DNA of 64,000 nucleotides from contig NQMI01000084.1 in the NCBI GenBank assembly GCA_002270565.1, forward strand, positions 120,983 through 184,982, read 5' to 3'. Under the pieces are notes generated by a model. The model made no database searches, was not told the origin of the DNA, and was given only the letters and a program-made list of their open reading frames with translations. This stretch comes from Stenocarpella maydis. Its lineage: Eukaryota > Ascomycota > Sordariomycetes > Diaporthales > Diaporthaceae. A program made the position numbers and the translations under genes. Shown here piece after piece: positions 1 to 12,987 of this stretch. The stretch's first letter is position 1. The number at the start of each line of letters is the position of its first letter.

Positions 1-3000
1 GGGGGGTTGGGTGGGATTTGTGGCCGGATTAAAAAAAGAAACCAACCAACCGGAAGCTGTGGTGAAAAGAGATATATACATAAGGATCTTGATACTGGCT
101 TCCCCCAAGGAAATATGAAGGCTCGCCGTGAGGCTGACTTCGTCCACTTGTCACTCCACCAACTCCTGGGTCTGTCTTGGCCGCGAGAAGTCAGCTCGAA
201 GGAATCTGCAAGTTTCTTCGCTCGTGACAATCGGGACCAACAAACGAGCTCGGCCACTCCTTGTTTCGAGGCGATCGTTTCGCGAGCCCCGCAGGAGCAG
301 AGGCAAAAGAGGCGAGCAGCGAGCGCTGGCCCTAGCAACGCCCATCTCGAGCGCCCCATTTTTGAGACAGATCGGGAAGCCCTCTAACTTCAACATCGAA
401 GACCTACTTCGGGTCCAATTGTGCTCCAGACATCCCAGTGCTCCTTGTCTAGTTGTGGATTCATGTCAAGTATGCAAAACCGGTGTCGCTTCCATGGAGC
501 GCCTGCAGCTCTACACTCAACAGTCTACTTTGCGGCCCGGCCTTAGTACCGAAGCGTTGAGGAAACAGCACAGGTTACGGTCTACCAAGAGCATCGTCCT
601 TGGGAGGCGTGCTGGGGACGACAGCACCAGTATCGCCAAGTGGCAGTGCAAGACAGGCCTGCCTACACATGTCGTGGCTTGTGCTGAACATGGTGACATG
701 GCGAGGCTCTGAGGTGACTGGATACTCACGAGCAAGCAGTAACATATATTTCCATCGCCGTAGGACAATTCTAGACGTAAATCATTCTCGGCTCCTCAAA
801 CCTTGTTCGGTATGCTTCCAGGTCGTTCTCCCATCCAGTCCTCCCTGGAACGCTGGTCAGATATCGACAGGCAGAGATGGGCTGACTCCCCATGCTCTCA
901 AGCCTCCCAAGAACAGCTGTAATGAAGATAGAAGACAGCGTATACCTGAGCACCATAGGAGAGAACAACAAGACCCGAACCACGTCGAGCACCCCTGGCT
1001 CAGGTTCCTCGATGATCACATCCCAGTGAGGTACGAGCTGCCGTCACTCCACCCATCAGCTCCCGTGCCGCAGGCCAACTGGCCCTTGGAAACCACTCGC
1101 CAGCAGCCGTGAATCCCTACTGGAGTGGCCTCCCTGATCGATCTGACGGGGGGAGCTCTCGTGCGCCCAAACCAAGCCAGGATTATCACCAACCAACCGC
1201 CTCCGTGCCCCCACCATCTCCTTCAGCCGCCTGCTGCGAGCCGCATCGATGGGCCACGGAGGCGGCCGTCAGGCCAACCCAGCCCACCCGTACCCAGCCC
1301 CGGCGCTGAGCAATGCATATGTAATTACAGACACTGCGTCTCAAGTCAGCCTGTCAGCCGCGACCACGAGGGCCCAGTGACCTGCCGGGGTGAGCGTCAG
1401 CAGAGATTCGTATCATGGCCAACGGGAAGATGTCCCAATGAATTCTGAGTGTTCACTTGACCGGACCCGAGAGGTCAGAAAGGACATGGCAGGATGAGGA
1501 TGGCCGGAGGCCAAGTGTTGGCAGTACGCAGGGGGCCCACAAATTGAAGTCGGCCCAGCCCTGGGACCAGGAATTTAATAAGCTGCCCATTTGTATGGAA
1601 ATTGGCATGCGGAATTCATCAACCGCAGCCTCCCCCTCTGGGTACTCGCTCCGTTACGGGATGGACACTGAAGAATGTAGCATGTGCGCCGGCCTCACGG
1701 GAGTCAAGGGATGTACAAGTTGAAAGGGTACGCTTGTGAGCCATGTTGTGAGAGGCGCCTCCCACACTACTCGAACGGAAAATGTATCCCAGTGCACAGG
1801 AGGACAACTCTCGACAGCCTTATCGTGGTCTGAACTTTTCAACCTCATTCAGATAGGAGCCTCATCGAAAACAACAACCACCACCCCCGGCGGGGGCTTC
1901 GAGGGATTTTGAAGCACATATGGAGGTATTAGTGTGGGTGACTGCCCATGCTTGAGAGCATAAATAACCCAATTTGCAGCCATAAGAGGCTTCTCCTCTT
2001 CCCTTCCGGCAGCCGAATGTGCTTATTCTGCGCCTATACAGGGGGCACACCCGCCAGATCCAAATGCCCTGGCGCAGCATAACCCGGGGCTACAATAGTG
2101 ACTACTCATCAGACATCCAATGGAAGTGCCCACCCAGTGTCTACCACCACGCAATACCCAGCGACAAGCAACCGCATAATGCAGCGTACGAGACAGCGCT
2201 GAGCACGCCTACCTATCCACCCACCTTGGTTTCCGGGGGGTAGTAGATGTGACATGCCTTCCCCGTTCACCATGCCGGTACCTGCGCCGCAGCGCATTGT
2301 GGTGCAATACGTGTAAGAGATATAAAGTGGGGGGGGGTGCCGGTTGAATACCTAGGATATAACGAAAGTTGGGGGGGGGGGTTAAAAAAATTAAAATAAA
2401 ATAAAAAAAAGGCAAGCCCAGACATCTGGTACAACAATGGGCCCTGCAGCATCTAGACACCAATTTCAGCACCATCTCCTACCCGGACTACTGCAGTACG
2501 ACAGGAGCACTGGGCTGGCCAATGCATAATACGTTCCAGCAAGGTAGCCAAGTAGCCAAAACGTAGCACTAAAAGTACCTAGGTAGTCAGCAGCTCGAAA
2601 CAAGGGCTTAGAGGGCACCCCTCACGAGAGAAATACAAGAGGCGCCGGAGAGAAAAGGAGGGGAGGGGTTTGCAGGTACAGAGCGTGGGGATAGATAGGG
2701 GAGGACAAAGACGAGCTCCCTCCCGGCAACCCTTTCCCCCCTTGTACCCGACGGAGCCCAGCGTGCCCCCGCGTGCGTCAAATCAGTCTTGTGTGTGCCT
2801 TGCACGACATGCTAGCGCACAGCGAGGGTTGCCCTGGCCTTGTCTCTCCCAAGACCGATCGGGAAGGGAGGGTGGTGGATGCTCGCACAGCAGCAGCGGC
2901 GCCTGACAAGGGGGTTCCCTCTGGCTCTTGGGCTGGGTTGCATCCCGTGCTGGACCCACGAGGAGGGAGGAGTTGGGCTGTTGATAGAAGCAGGCAGTGT

Positions 3001-5100
3001 GGTGGGCGCATGTAGGCGCAGCTGAGGCCCGCAGGGCGTGAAACGGGGGTGTTTGTTGGGAGGTGTTCTGCCACGACTGAGAGTAGTATTGGTGTTTCCC
3101 ACCCAGGCGTTGGGCCATTGGGAGATTGGCGCTGCGCTGTAACCGCAATACGTCCGCGAGCCACTTGATTCCCTCAGGGGCCATGGGCGACGGGTCCCAT
3201 CATTTCCCTCTTCCGGGTGCTCGCCCGCTGGGAGCTGTTCCCCCTGCACGGCTGGCAGAGTCCCCCGGGGAAAACCATCTCTCGTGACCGCGGCTCGCCC
3301 AGGGAGCCTGCATGCCAGCTGCCAGCATCCGTGGGCGCTGGGGACACGGGTCAGGGCGGGGGCATGACTTGGCCTGCAAATTACCGCGGCTTGTTGATGC
3401 AGATGACTGGTGCTCGACGGAGGTGACAGCTATGGCTTGGTGCAGGAGGACGACCCATCAGCGGTGGCCACCCGGGCCGAGTCCTCACGGGGCCCAAGGC
3501 GATGGCAGCTACGGGGGAGCTGGAGCAGGCGGTGGTTTTCGCCGTCGCGTGTCGTCGGATTGTCGGATTGTCGTTCGACGGGGCCACTCGGCTCTCTGAC
3601 AGGGCCTCCCCGTCTCCACTGCTACCCCGGCTATGCGGTGGAGTGTTGTTGATGCGCCCTCAGGCAGGGATGATGCTCCAATCGTACCCACCAGTCCCGG
3701 GGGAGGGGTTTGGCTCCGAGTCTATTTCAACGACATCCTGTGGTACCGTACCCGTGTGCGAGCATGTGGGCACCCAGGACAAGGCCGCCTCTCTGGGTGT
3801 CTCTGCTGTGCATCTGTGCTGGAACTGACATCGGAAAGGGCAATATCCAGCAATATCCCCGGCTGCAGGTCGGCGCGCTGCCCGGATTTCCTCTGCCCGG
3901 GTGCAGCCGGCCAGCGAGGGCGCAAATCCTGTGGCACCCTGCCCGAGACAAGACAGGCCAACGCCTCCCGATCTGGACGACCATAAGCTCTCGTGGCGAG
4001 GAAATGAGCTTCTGGGGGCTGGCGCGGTAGCATTGAGACCGAGACGATCGATCCTAACAGAGCCGGCCGGTCAGTGTCTCGGAAATAAATTGACAATACG
4101 GAGAGGCCAGCAGGTGCCCCCAGTGAATGGATGGTACTTTGTAGGGGCAAGAATTGACCGCTTCCTCGGTCCGAAAAGACTCGGTGTCGTACAAGGCAGT
4201 ACAGCAAACCTCTGACCGCCATTACTGCTGTTCCATGGCACGAGACCCCATCGTTGATGTGTGCGATGCAGCTTCAGCTTCGAAGACGCGGGAGATGAGG
4301 GCGAGCGAGCTCGGTGCGAGGCCGACGGGCAGAGCTCCGGAACCCGGGGCCCACGACGTCTTACCTGTGCGACATGGCTTGCCTCCAGATCCAGAGTCAC
4401 GGAACTTGACTGCTTCGAGCCCGACGAGATTGGTGGAGAAACACCGTCTCCGAGGCGAGTGCTGACCCCGCCGTGATTGCCCCAAGGCCAGGCCCAGGCG
4501 TGGTGATCTTGGGCCTTGTGCTCTCAGGCGCAATCTCTGCGAGGTTTCGTTGTCTTGGAGCTGGAAGGACAGGGCCGATGAGGTCGGTGATGGTTGCTCG
4601 GATGAGGCGCAGGGCGGGTGGAGGCCGAGGGGCAAGGTAAGCGCTGCGGGCCTGGTGGAGGCCACTTACCCCCTTGCTCCGTCTCCTACCTTGACCGGTC
4701 AGTCATGGCTTGCCCTTGGTATCAGCTATTTATACGTGGCTGCGTGCGGCGTACATGAGGGGCTGGTCTGCTGAGTGGTCACGGGGGAGTTGAGGCTTCT
4801 TGGGTTGTGGTGCAGACTGGAATCTCGGATGAATGACAACGACCTGCAAGCCCTGTTGCTAGGCCTCTCCCAACAAGGGGCAGTGGGTGTTTGCGTCGAC
4901 GCTGCCGGGATATGGTGAGCAGCCGTGGGGGTGTAATTGGCCTGGCTGCCTATACCACACCAGAGTCGAGTCTGCCTCTGATGATGCCATTGTCTGGCGC
5001 GCAATGGAGGGTGGGGAGAGCTCATTGGGCCTCTGGGAGGTGGTCTCCTAAGTAGAAGCCCTCCCACCCCCTTTTTCTTTTTTCCTCTCACAGGAACCTG
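1..5100. other. Left flank without a recognisable gene
   Basis: No reading frame here has a recognisable domain or a convincing exon series. Open frames of 100-190 codons exist on both strands, for example 3722-4222 and 4222-4665 on the minus strand. They overlap each other, have Arg/Pro/Ser-rich composition typical of chance ORFs in GC-rich DNA, and lack a coherent intron pattern. Small G-runs lie near 2330 and 2370 and a short A-rich run near 2390-2410. A gene-poor intergenic region, long untranslated leaders or non-coding transcripts are all possible. Confidence 0.5.
2576..2585. repeat. Dispersed palindrome TACCTAGGTA, copy 1
   Basis: Perfect 10-bp palindrome in intergenic DNA, one of five identical copies in the window. 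Function unknown. Confidence 0.8.
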
Positions 5101-5128
5101 GCACAAGCAGAGACAACAGCTCATTGGA

Positions 5129-5215
5129 TTAGCTACTACTACTACTACTTACTACTACTACTACTACTCATACTACTACTACTAATACTAATACTACTAC
5201 TACTACTACTACTAT

Positions 5216-5261
<46 letters not shown>

Positions 5262-5560
5262 TTACTACATTATCACTAATACTTACTATTTACTATACTA
5301 TATTACTAAAATACTACTATTATTATATTATAATATATAAAAAATAATTTATATATTATTAATACTATCATACTACATTATTATATTCTCTAAATTACTC
5401 TTATATTATATATACTTAAATTATACTAAAAAAATCTTACCATACTAATACACTCCATACTACTCAACTACTCACTCACAAACACAAAACACTAACAACC
5501 ACTACTAGACTATACTACTACACCCACACTCTTGACACTACACTACTACTACTACACTAC
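5129..5560. repeat. Degenerate (TAC)n microsatellite with a G-free tract
   Basis: A long array of TAC/ACT triplets (5133 to about 5270) runs into an A+T-dominated stretch (about 5280-5460) and back to ACT/CAC-like triplets up to about 5560. From 5133 to 5507 the + strand has no G at all, 375 nt. The repeat interrupts otherwise GC-balanced DNA and carries no reading frame. It looks like an old trinucleotide expansion that has decayed by slippage and strand-biased substitution; that history is inference. Confidence 0.9.
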
Positions 5561-6826
5561 TCACCCGTTCAAGCATCCCAACCGCGTCTCCACAGCATAG
5601 CATCCCCCGTCACATCCATCCTTGGCTCCAAGCGTCTCAGTTGGTGAGAGGGCCGGGTGGCATGGAAAGCAAGCCACTCCTGTCATCGCTCGCGCGCAGC
5701 AGCCAGAACGCCCCACGACTGGAATTTGAAGACATGAGGGGCATCCCACGTCGCGCTACACTGATCCGAACGTTCTGCAGAAAAAGGGGGGCGCGCCCAA
5801 AGCCCCCACTCTGCACGCTGCCCACATCCTCGGTAATTCCCGGTACAGCCTGCGTGTCTCACTCAAGCACGGCCTGCGATGCACATGCTCACCCCATAAG
5901 TATGTCTCCCACACCCCCATCACAGCACTCGCGTGCGCTCACGCCAGCCAGGCAACACCAGCATCATCTGTCCGCAGGGGGGGGCTTCGGGGAAGATGTG
6001 GCACGCTCACAGCTGTCGAGGCTCTTCCATCTGGACAGCTGCCCTGATAGAGTTTTCGAGCGCAATCTGAACACCAAAAACTCCAAAGATGGCACCCGAG
6101 GCACTCAAGCCCTTCAGCTTACTTGCGGGCCTCATAACGACAGCCAAGCCGCAGGTAGATACCTAGGTAAACTTGTCAGACTATGGCCTGGTGGTTTCCC
6201 CGCCTCCTGCGGTAGATGCCTTCGGTTAACATGAACTCCATTAAAAATCCCAAACATGTCCCCCAAACCATCCATGCCCAGGAAAAAGTACTACATGCTG
6301 TATAATTATCAGCGTTACCCATAGCCCAATATCACAGACACGTCACAGACACGCCATGTCCTTGCCCTTCCCTAAGTCCTGTAAAATATGGAAACATAGA
6401 AAATCCCATGCCACCATTTGTTGCTCTTGTCCTCAATGTCTTTGCTTTTTTTTGTGGCCCTCGCTCTTTTCGTCCTGTTTCGTGACCCATTCCTGTCCTG
6501 TAGAACGCCTCGCCATGCTTTCCAGAAGTCCGCCACCTGCCCTAATGGAACAGCCCGTAGCCAAGAACGTCTCTGATAGTAACTGTGGCTCCTTAAGCAT
6601 TGATATCTTCCCAAGCGAAGCCGTTGGTGAGCATTGCCAGGCCAAGACGTCGTTGGAGGAGCCGAAGAAGCACCGCCAGGCTTGTCGAATTGCGCAATGC
6701 CCCCACGGCTCCAGCCATGCAGTCAAGGCGTAGCCGAGGACTTTTGGGCACGAGACGTTGTGCCGGGGAATCAACCAGCCTCGAAAGTCCTAGAAACACT
6801 CTGCGACCGACTGCTTACTGGTCCAG
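5561..6826. other. 3' flank of the C2H2 factor gene, no other gene seen
   Basis: This stretch lies between the microsatellite and the stop codon of the minus-strand zinc-finger gene. The longest open frame (5641-6234, +) has chance-like Pro/Ser/Arg composition and no recognisable motif. The part next to 6827 should hold the 3' untranslated region of the zinc-finger gene. Confidence 0.5.
6160..6169. repeat. Dispersed palindrome TACCTAGGTA, copy 2
   Basis: Perfect 10-bp palindrome, about 660 bp downstream of the stop codon of the C2H2 factor gene. Confidence 0.8.
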
Positions 6827-8244
6827 CTACCTCTTGGGATCCCTCGGCGAGAACTCTCCGCTGTTGCCCTGGCTCTCTGTTGAAGATGGGCTCCCATCTC
6901 TCTTGTCCCTCCCGTCCTTTCCACAGCACTTCACGAGCTTATGTCTCTGCGAGGACGCCACGTGTTAGCAAATTGGGTGCACCGGGATAATGAAACCTCC
7001 CAATTTGGCCTGCAAATGGGCCAGCCACCCAATCCTGCCCATCACTCACCTTCAGGGCATCCTTCCTGGAGAATGCCTTCTCGCACCCATCGCAAGGGAA
7101 TGGTTTCACTGCCCAGTGTATCCTCTTGTGCCTCTTGAGATCATGATTCCTCGTAAAAGCCGTCGGGCACTGGTCGCACTGGTGGGGTTTGTCCGGCTGC
7201 CGCTGCTGTGATTGGAACATCATACCTCCAAAATGACCCCCATACGCTGCCGCTGCCGCTGCCGGCGAGTAATGCGACACTAGGGCCATGGGTTGCCCAG
7301 GGTTGCCCAGGTTGTGCATGTATTGCTGTTGATGCCCAGAAGAGTACGGAGAAAGCCTTCCTGGGCCGGGGGCCGGCGGTGGCGGGCCTGAAGCGCCTGG
7401 GGGCCCCGAGCTCCCCAGCGGGGAGATTGGGGCTGGCGGGCCTGGCCGCGTCGACGAAGGGATTGTTGACATGGGCAGCATCGAAGAAATGCCTGGAACG
7501 TAAGGCGGGACTGTACCCGCGGGGCTGGGGAACGAGGATGACCGACCAAGTGGTGGCGTAGGCCGTGGCGTGTAACTTGTGGAATTTTGCCGAAATGGTG
7601 GTAATATCCCGTTGCTGTTGCCGTTGCTCGTGGCCTGGTCAATGGAAAGATGTGACATGCTCGTTGCGGGGGAAGAGTGGAACGACGGCAGCGTGTCACC
7701 TGGCGTCGTCGCAGTGATCGGGGAGATGCTGTGTGCTGTTGTTGAGGGCATCGTATTCATGTTTTGGAAGAAGAAGCCGCCCTGGTTTAGTGCGCCCGAT
7801 GTCCTGTTGCCATACTGCTGTGGTGAGCGGCCGGCCCAGGAGTCGTGTGCACCCCACGTATAACCTGTTCCCCCAGCATGCGGCTCAGGAGATGAGCCTC
7901 CGTGCATGTTTACTGGAGATGTTTGCAGCGGCATGGCTGTTCCGTCAGCCACTGGTCGTCCTGGTTTGAGAAGTCAGTATGGTCGCCCTCGAGCCGCGCG
8001 GAAAAGGACAAGACAACGACGAACTACGGCTGTGGGTGCCATTGGAAGCAAGCATCAAGCAGGTGGTGACTGGGGCAGGGGAAGGTCTACTCGTACTGGG
8101 AATATCTGAGGCTGTATATTGGGACTGCGGAGGAAGGCTTGGGAAAGGCGGCATCATCAACTGCCGGCTGGTCCCAGAATCTGGCGCCGGTCGATGCCCA
8201 TGGCCGTGGCCGTGGCCCATATGATCGGCATGGTTTTCCATCAT
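6827..8244 (-). CDS. C2H2 zinc-finger transcription factor (two fingers)
   Basis: Predicted DNA-binding regulator acting in the nucleus. I read three exons: 8244-8097, 7960-7050 and 6946-6827. Spliced length is 1,179 nt, 392 aa. The introns (136 and 103 nt) have GT..AG ends, and the first has a CTGAC branch site. The N-terminus has a His-Gly run (residues 8-17), followed by a long Pro/Ser/Gly-rich disordered region with a six-Ala run and a Gln-rich patch. Finger 1 is a classic C-X2-C-X12-H-X3-H (Cys311, Cys314, His327, His331). Finger 2 starts at Cys339/Cys342 and has His355, but the last ligand is a cysteine (Cys360 or 361), so it is C2HC. The inter-finger linker (VKPFP) is of TFIIIA type. 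Start: ATGATG at 8244; a second Met follows directly. The C-terminal tail after finger 2 is short and charged. Subfamily and target genes are not assigned. Domain call is strong; intron 1 borders are inferred. Confidence 0.85.
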
Positions 8245-11200
8245 TTCAGCAATGCGGACTGGCTGAAATCTCAGGCTTCCTCGAGGTGCAGAAGCCGCGT
8301 ACCCGAGCCTCGATGTTCGCACAGGTCGCGTGCGAGCAAGTAGCTGACTTGTCGAGCTTCAGCAAGGAAGACGAGCGGCACGCTTGCCTGTCTCTTCCTG
8401 GCTGTGGGATCCAAAGGGGGCTTCTCACCGAAGGACTTCGCGTCAAGGGTCCAGAGAGTTCCTGGTGTATTATTTCGCCGTCGTCTGGCGTCAAAAAGCC
8501 TCCGACAGCTGTGGTGATCCAAAGGAGTGACGATTTGCCGGAGTCGAAGTGTGGCTATTTGGGAACGCTGGACCCCCAGTCGGCAAGCAGAGACTCTCCG
8601 TGGGATATGTGTGCTTGTGTAGAACAGTCGCGTCCAGTTCTCTCAAAAGACGATGGGAATATAAGTTTCAGGAGGCCTAAGTCCACGCCGCCTTCCTATA
8701 CAATATGTATTGAATAAAGGGTATTCCCCAGTGGACAGAAGGCTGCTGGGTTGGGCTGGAAGGATCCGGGGAGCTTGGGGGTGGGGACCAGGGAGGTCTT
8801 CTAATGGCGAGCGGTGTTGCACTGAGCTGCAAGACCAGCTAGGCCAGGGCCAGATATTTTTGGCCCGGGGGGAGGGGGGTATGGCTTTTGAGCAATGTCT
8901 TGTCAAGTCGCCTCAGATGGGCTAAAATGAAATGTAACAGAAAGGGCGACGCCCAGGTCGTCCGGTGCCCAGTATGAGTACGGAAGAGCGAAGTGCCTGG
9001 TCTCGGGTTGAGTTCCTGAGCCCTCAGCCTTGGATCGACAGGTGTCTTTCAAATACCAGGCAGGATTGCAGCGCTTCCTGTCTTATGATGGAGCCCCTCG
9101 CAGAGTCTCCCTTCTGCTCAAGGGGCTTAGGCACGCAGCGCGGATATCTGGCCGAGCTGGTATGAACTGCGAGAAAGTACAGTCCAAGGTAGAGGTAGGG
9201 TACCCAAGACGCCGAATGAGGTGCCCGAGGCAGTGGAGGACCAGGGGATATTAGCGCAGGAGAGTGGCTCCGGGATTGGAATACGTGCTGTGGCGCCCGA
9301 AAGCTTCTGGTTGTGTGGCCTTGCTCTGTGTTAATCGAATGAAATCCATGCAGGGGGGCTACCAACTCCCTCGAGACACCCTGGTTGATCCTCCTTCACA
9401 ATTGGCCCGCTGAAGAGTACAAGATGCAAAGAATACTCACAGTACGCGCGCCCGGCCAGACAAACCTCAGGCCCGCCAACGTGGAGCGGAAGTGGCCAGC
9501 ACTCTCGTCTCCGTAGCTTTGGGACTCGTGGCGGCGAGGGCGGTCGACCAGGGAAGAACCAGGGCCAGCGGTGCTAATGTCTAGTCCAGAAGACGAATTC
9601 CGAAGAGGGAGGGTATGCGGAAGGTGAGAAAATACGTGAAGGCGGTCGTTGTCGTCGATGAATTGTCGATTTCACAAAATACTGTTACATTCTGTGCGTA
9701 CGAGGGGTGGTTTTAGTATGGGCGGGTCCCGCTGTCAGAACTAGAAGAGCAGACACGCAGCTGATATTTGCAAGAGTGATGGGAGAGCCAACTTGCTGCT
9801 TTGAAGGGATATCTAGGTGGATTCTCCGTTAGTGGGAGCGTCTCCAGTACACAGAAGCTCCGGGGCTGTCTCATGATCCGCTTGTGTATGGGTGATTAAC
9901 TGCAAGGGGAAGCACTGTCGCTTCAAGAAAATATAAGGAGGCTGCCCCTGGAGCCTGAGGGTAACTTGACGGTCAAGCCAGGTGACCCTTGGCCTTGACA
10001 GGGATGGTGAGATAGACAGAGCGGCTGCCGAAGTGGATATGCAGATGGCGGGCAATCTTGGAAGCTGAGTTCTGAGAGTAGCAAGGGTAGATCACGCGGC
10101 TTAAACCAGGCCTCGGACAGGACGACAAGTCGCTCCGAACCATGGGCGCCCTGCACCGGGACACTGGCTCGACTCGTCCATGGCATGTGGGAAGAGGTTT
10201 CCGCGGTACGTAGCGAACCGCGCCAATTCCCAAGGCAAAGGAAACGGTCTAGCGGATCCCGCTTGCTAGCACGTTTGGGTCCAGCGGCTGGGCATTTTGC
10301 GCTTGGATCCAGGAGGATGAGCACCCTGTGTTCAGCAGAAGGGTGTAGGTCAAGGGGGGTGGAGTGAAGGGGCCAGGGGGGGAGACGGTGGTTTACAAGT
10401 ACACTGACGAGCACGCTTGTCGGAAAGGGTTAGCAGCATCGATAATCTCCCTAGTGACGTTGATGAGTTGGTCTCTGATCTCTGAATACAGAACCGGCCA
10501 AGCAGCCCGAGACAGCAAATATGACGGGCATGGCCCGCATACGTAGCGTCACCCCAGGAAGAAACCGCAATCCATCGCGTCGACCTCAAGCCCTGGCAAA
10601 AGAGGCAACTCGTCAGGACGACTTCAAACATCCGCGGAACATTGCACCACTGCACTGCTGGGCCGGCCGAGCAAACGACTGGCGACCAAGACAGCTCCCA
10701 ATGCCCAGAAGGGCTAGACCATAGGCCGCCCTGTCCATCTTTGCCACGCTCAACCCCTGTCGCTGTCCCCGGAAAGGAATAGACACGGTAGCATCGGGGA
10801 GGCCCCCCATGTCTGGCGTTCCTGTCCCCATAGCTGCACCAGGTTTCCGGGATGAGCTTAAAGGGTCTGGGCTCGGGCTCGGGCTTACGCCACACATCCA
10901 TCCTATTGGGATGCCCGCGCTATCTGCTGTACTTGCACATACTTCCTTGCACCTGATAGATGCTGTAGTATTCGGGGGCTCAATGTGAACCCACACTCTG
11001 CGGGATCCCTGTCCTAGAGACCACCACGGCTCGAGGACCACAATTTGTCGCACGCGCCGTCATGAGCTGAAAGGGATCGTTGATGCTTGGTCGACGCCAT
11101 TTCCAGGCACGGACAAGCCAGCAAACGTGAGCAGCACCGCACTTGGATGAACTTGGTACTCTGCACGGAGAAGAGATCGACTCGAGCCTGACGGCGCAGA

Positions 11201-12950
11201 GACGTCAGTTTCGACCAACGGACAGGCCCTTGTCACGTTGGTCTCCAACGCCCATGGTTACACGAAGACAGCGAAACTCATGGTCGGGGTGTCTAGTGGA
11301 CAGACCATCAAAGACAATACGCAATTAAGTTACGATACATAGATGGAATAAGTGGTGCTCCCGGGTGCTTCCTCACATGGTGTGTCCGCCCGCCCGCGCC
11401 CCCCCCCCCCAAACTGGGGATGTGAACAAAATGTTCACACGTGCCTGACAAACGAGAAGACGTCACAACCACGCAAGATTGCTAGCTCTAGAGCAAAGCC
11501 CTCTAGATGGAGCCGCTTGTAAAGAGTACGTAGAAAGGGACTAGGAGAGTAGTCCCGCCCAACATTACCCGAGAGATGTTTGCCAGAAACATATATCGCG
11601 AGCAGCCATCTCGCGCCAAACTTAACTTGCAGCCTCCAAGACATGCCCGTTAGGTCATGCTGCCTCAGTTGAGAGTAGATTCGAAATGCATCTGGCGCCT
11701 AAGAGCAAGAGCCCGATTTAGGCCCTTAGTAGAGCGGCAACAAGGGCTCGGCCCCAGAACATGATGTTTACTGGAGTTGGTGAGGATCGTGAGTAAACAC
11801 TTGAAGCAGAAGTGCATTTCGGTTTTGGGGTAAGTGATGTCGAAGGAGTGGGGTTGGTTGGCCCGAGGCAACGAGTGACTCTCGAAGCAAGCGTGCCAGT
11901 GCTTTTGGAGTGTCCGCGGCGCGCCGGTTCGTGGACGTCAAAGTTGGCAGGCTGCAACGCTGCGGCAGTGGCTTTACCGGCACGACGCCCCAATGATCCT
12001 CGGTCTAACGCCGCACAGCAGGTTCCCGCCGCCAGGGCTTGAGGATCGAGGGTCGGGGTCACCTGCCAAAATGTGCGGCCGTGTCAGGAGCTGTGCTGAT
12101 GTATGCCATCCCATCACTGCCGTCAGACGACGCTGACGTTTGTTTTTTCTTTTTTTTTCTCTCTTTTTTTTAATTTAATGTTCGGCTCACTGCTGGCGTA
12201 GCTCAACTTGTGGCCAGTGCTGCTGCATGCCATGCCTGTGCTGTCAGAGACGCTGTGCGACTTCGCGCGTTGTGGCCCGACGCCAGTTTGATTGCTGAGA
12301 TAGGAGTGCGGCCTGATGTCCGTTCCCTGTGTAACGCGGCGATGGTCGGGAGTGAAGCAACCGGACCTGTCATTTCAGACGGAGACGGGCCACGAACTAG
12401 ACGCGATAGTGGGTGGGCCTGGGGACGAGAAATGCGACTCGCACAGGAGATGCAATATTGAACCAAGGACGGCCCTCATGTGGGATGGTGCATCTGAAGT
12501 CGTCAGCTGAATGTTTAGTCTTTTTGATTGCAGGAGGGGAGCTGAGTTTCCAAGGTTGGGATGGAACTTTGGCCTGGGCATCCATTCAGCTTGTGTGCCG
12601 CCCACAGGGAAGGGCCTTGGAAGGTGGTAGCGTGGTGGCAGGCTGCAGCATTAACGAAGGGCGACGGGGCCTGCCATCTAGCCATGTGCAATGGACAAGC
12701 GAGAGATGAGCAATGGGCGATGAGCAATGGGCAAGAGAGGAGTGATGGATCGAATCTGGCCCCAAAGTGGGGGGGGGGTGGAGGACGGAAGGGAAGGCTG
12801 CGTGCGGGAGGGGTGTGTGCTTGTTCCAGGAGCGAGCCGTGCGCACGCTCCGCTTTGTTCCACTTGATGAACAGACCGTTCCGCGGCGGAAAGATGTGAC
12901 GGGAGCCAGGCCCTGCCTCCTGGAGAGGGGTGCTATTGTGTACTATGTGT

Positions 12951-12987
12951 GGGTGCGTGGGTGCGTGGGTGCGTGGGTGCGTGGGTG
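12951..12987. repeat. (GGGTGCGT)n minisatellite
   Basis: About 4.5 tandem copies of an 8-bp unit, G/T-rich on the + strand. Confidence 0.85.

Noticed and set aside
5133..5560. Regular spacing of the (TAC)n array considered as CRISPR-like or tandem genes
   Set aside because: It is a simple trinucleotide repeat without unique spacers or reading frames.
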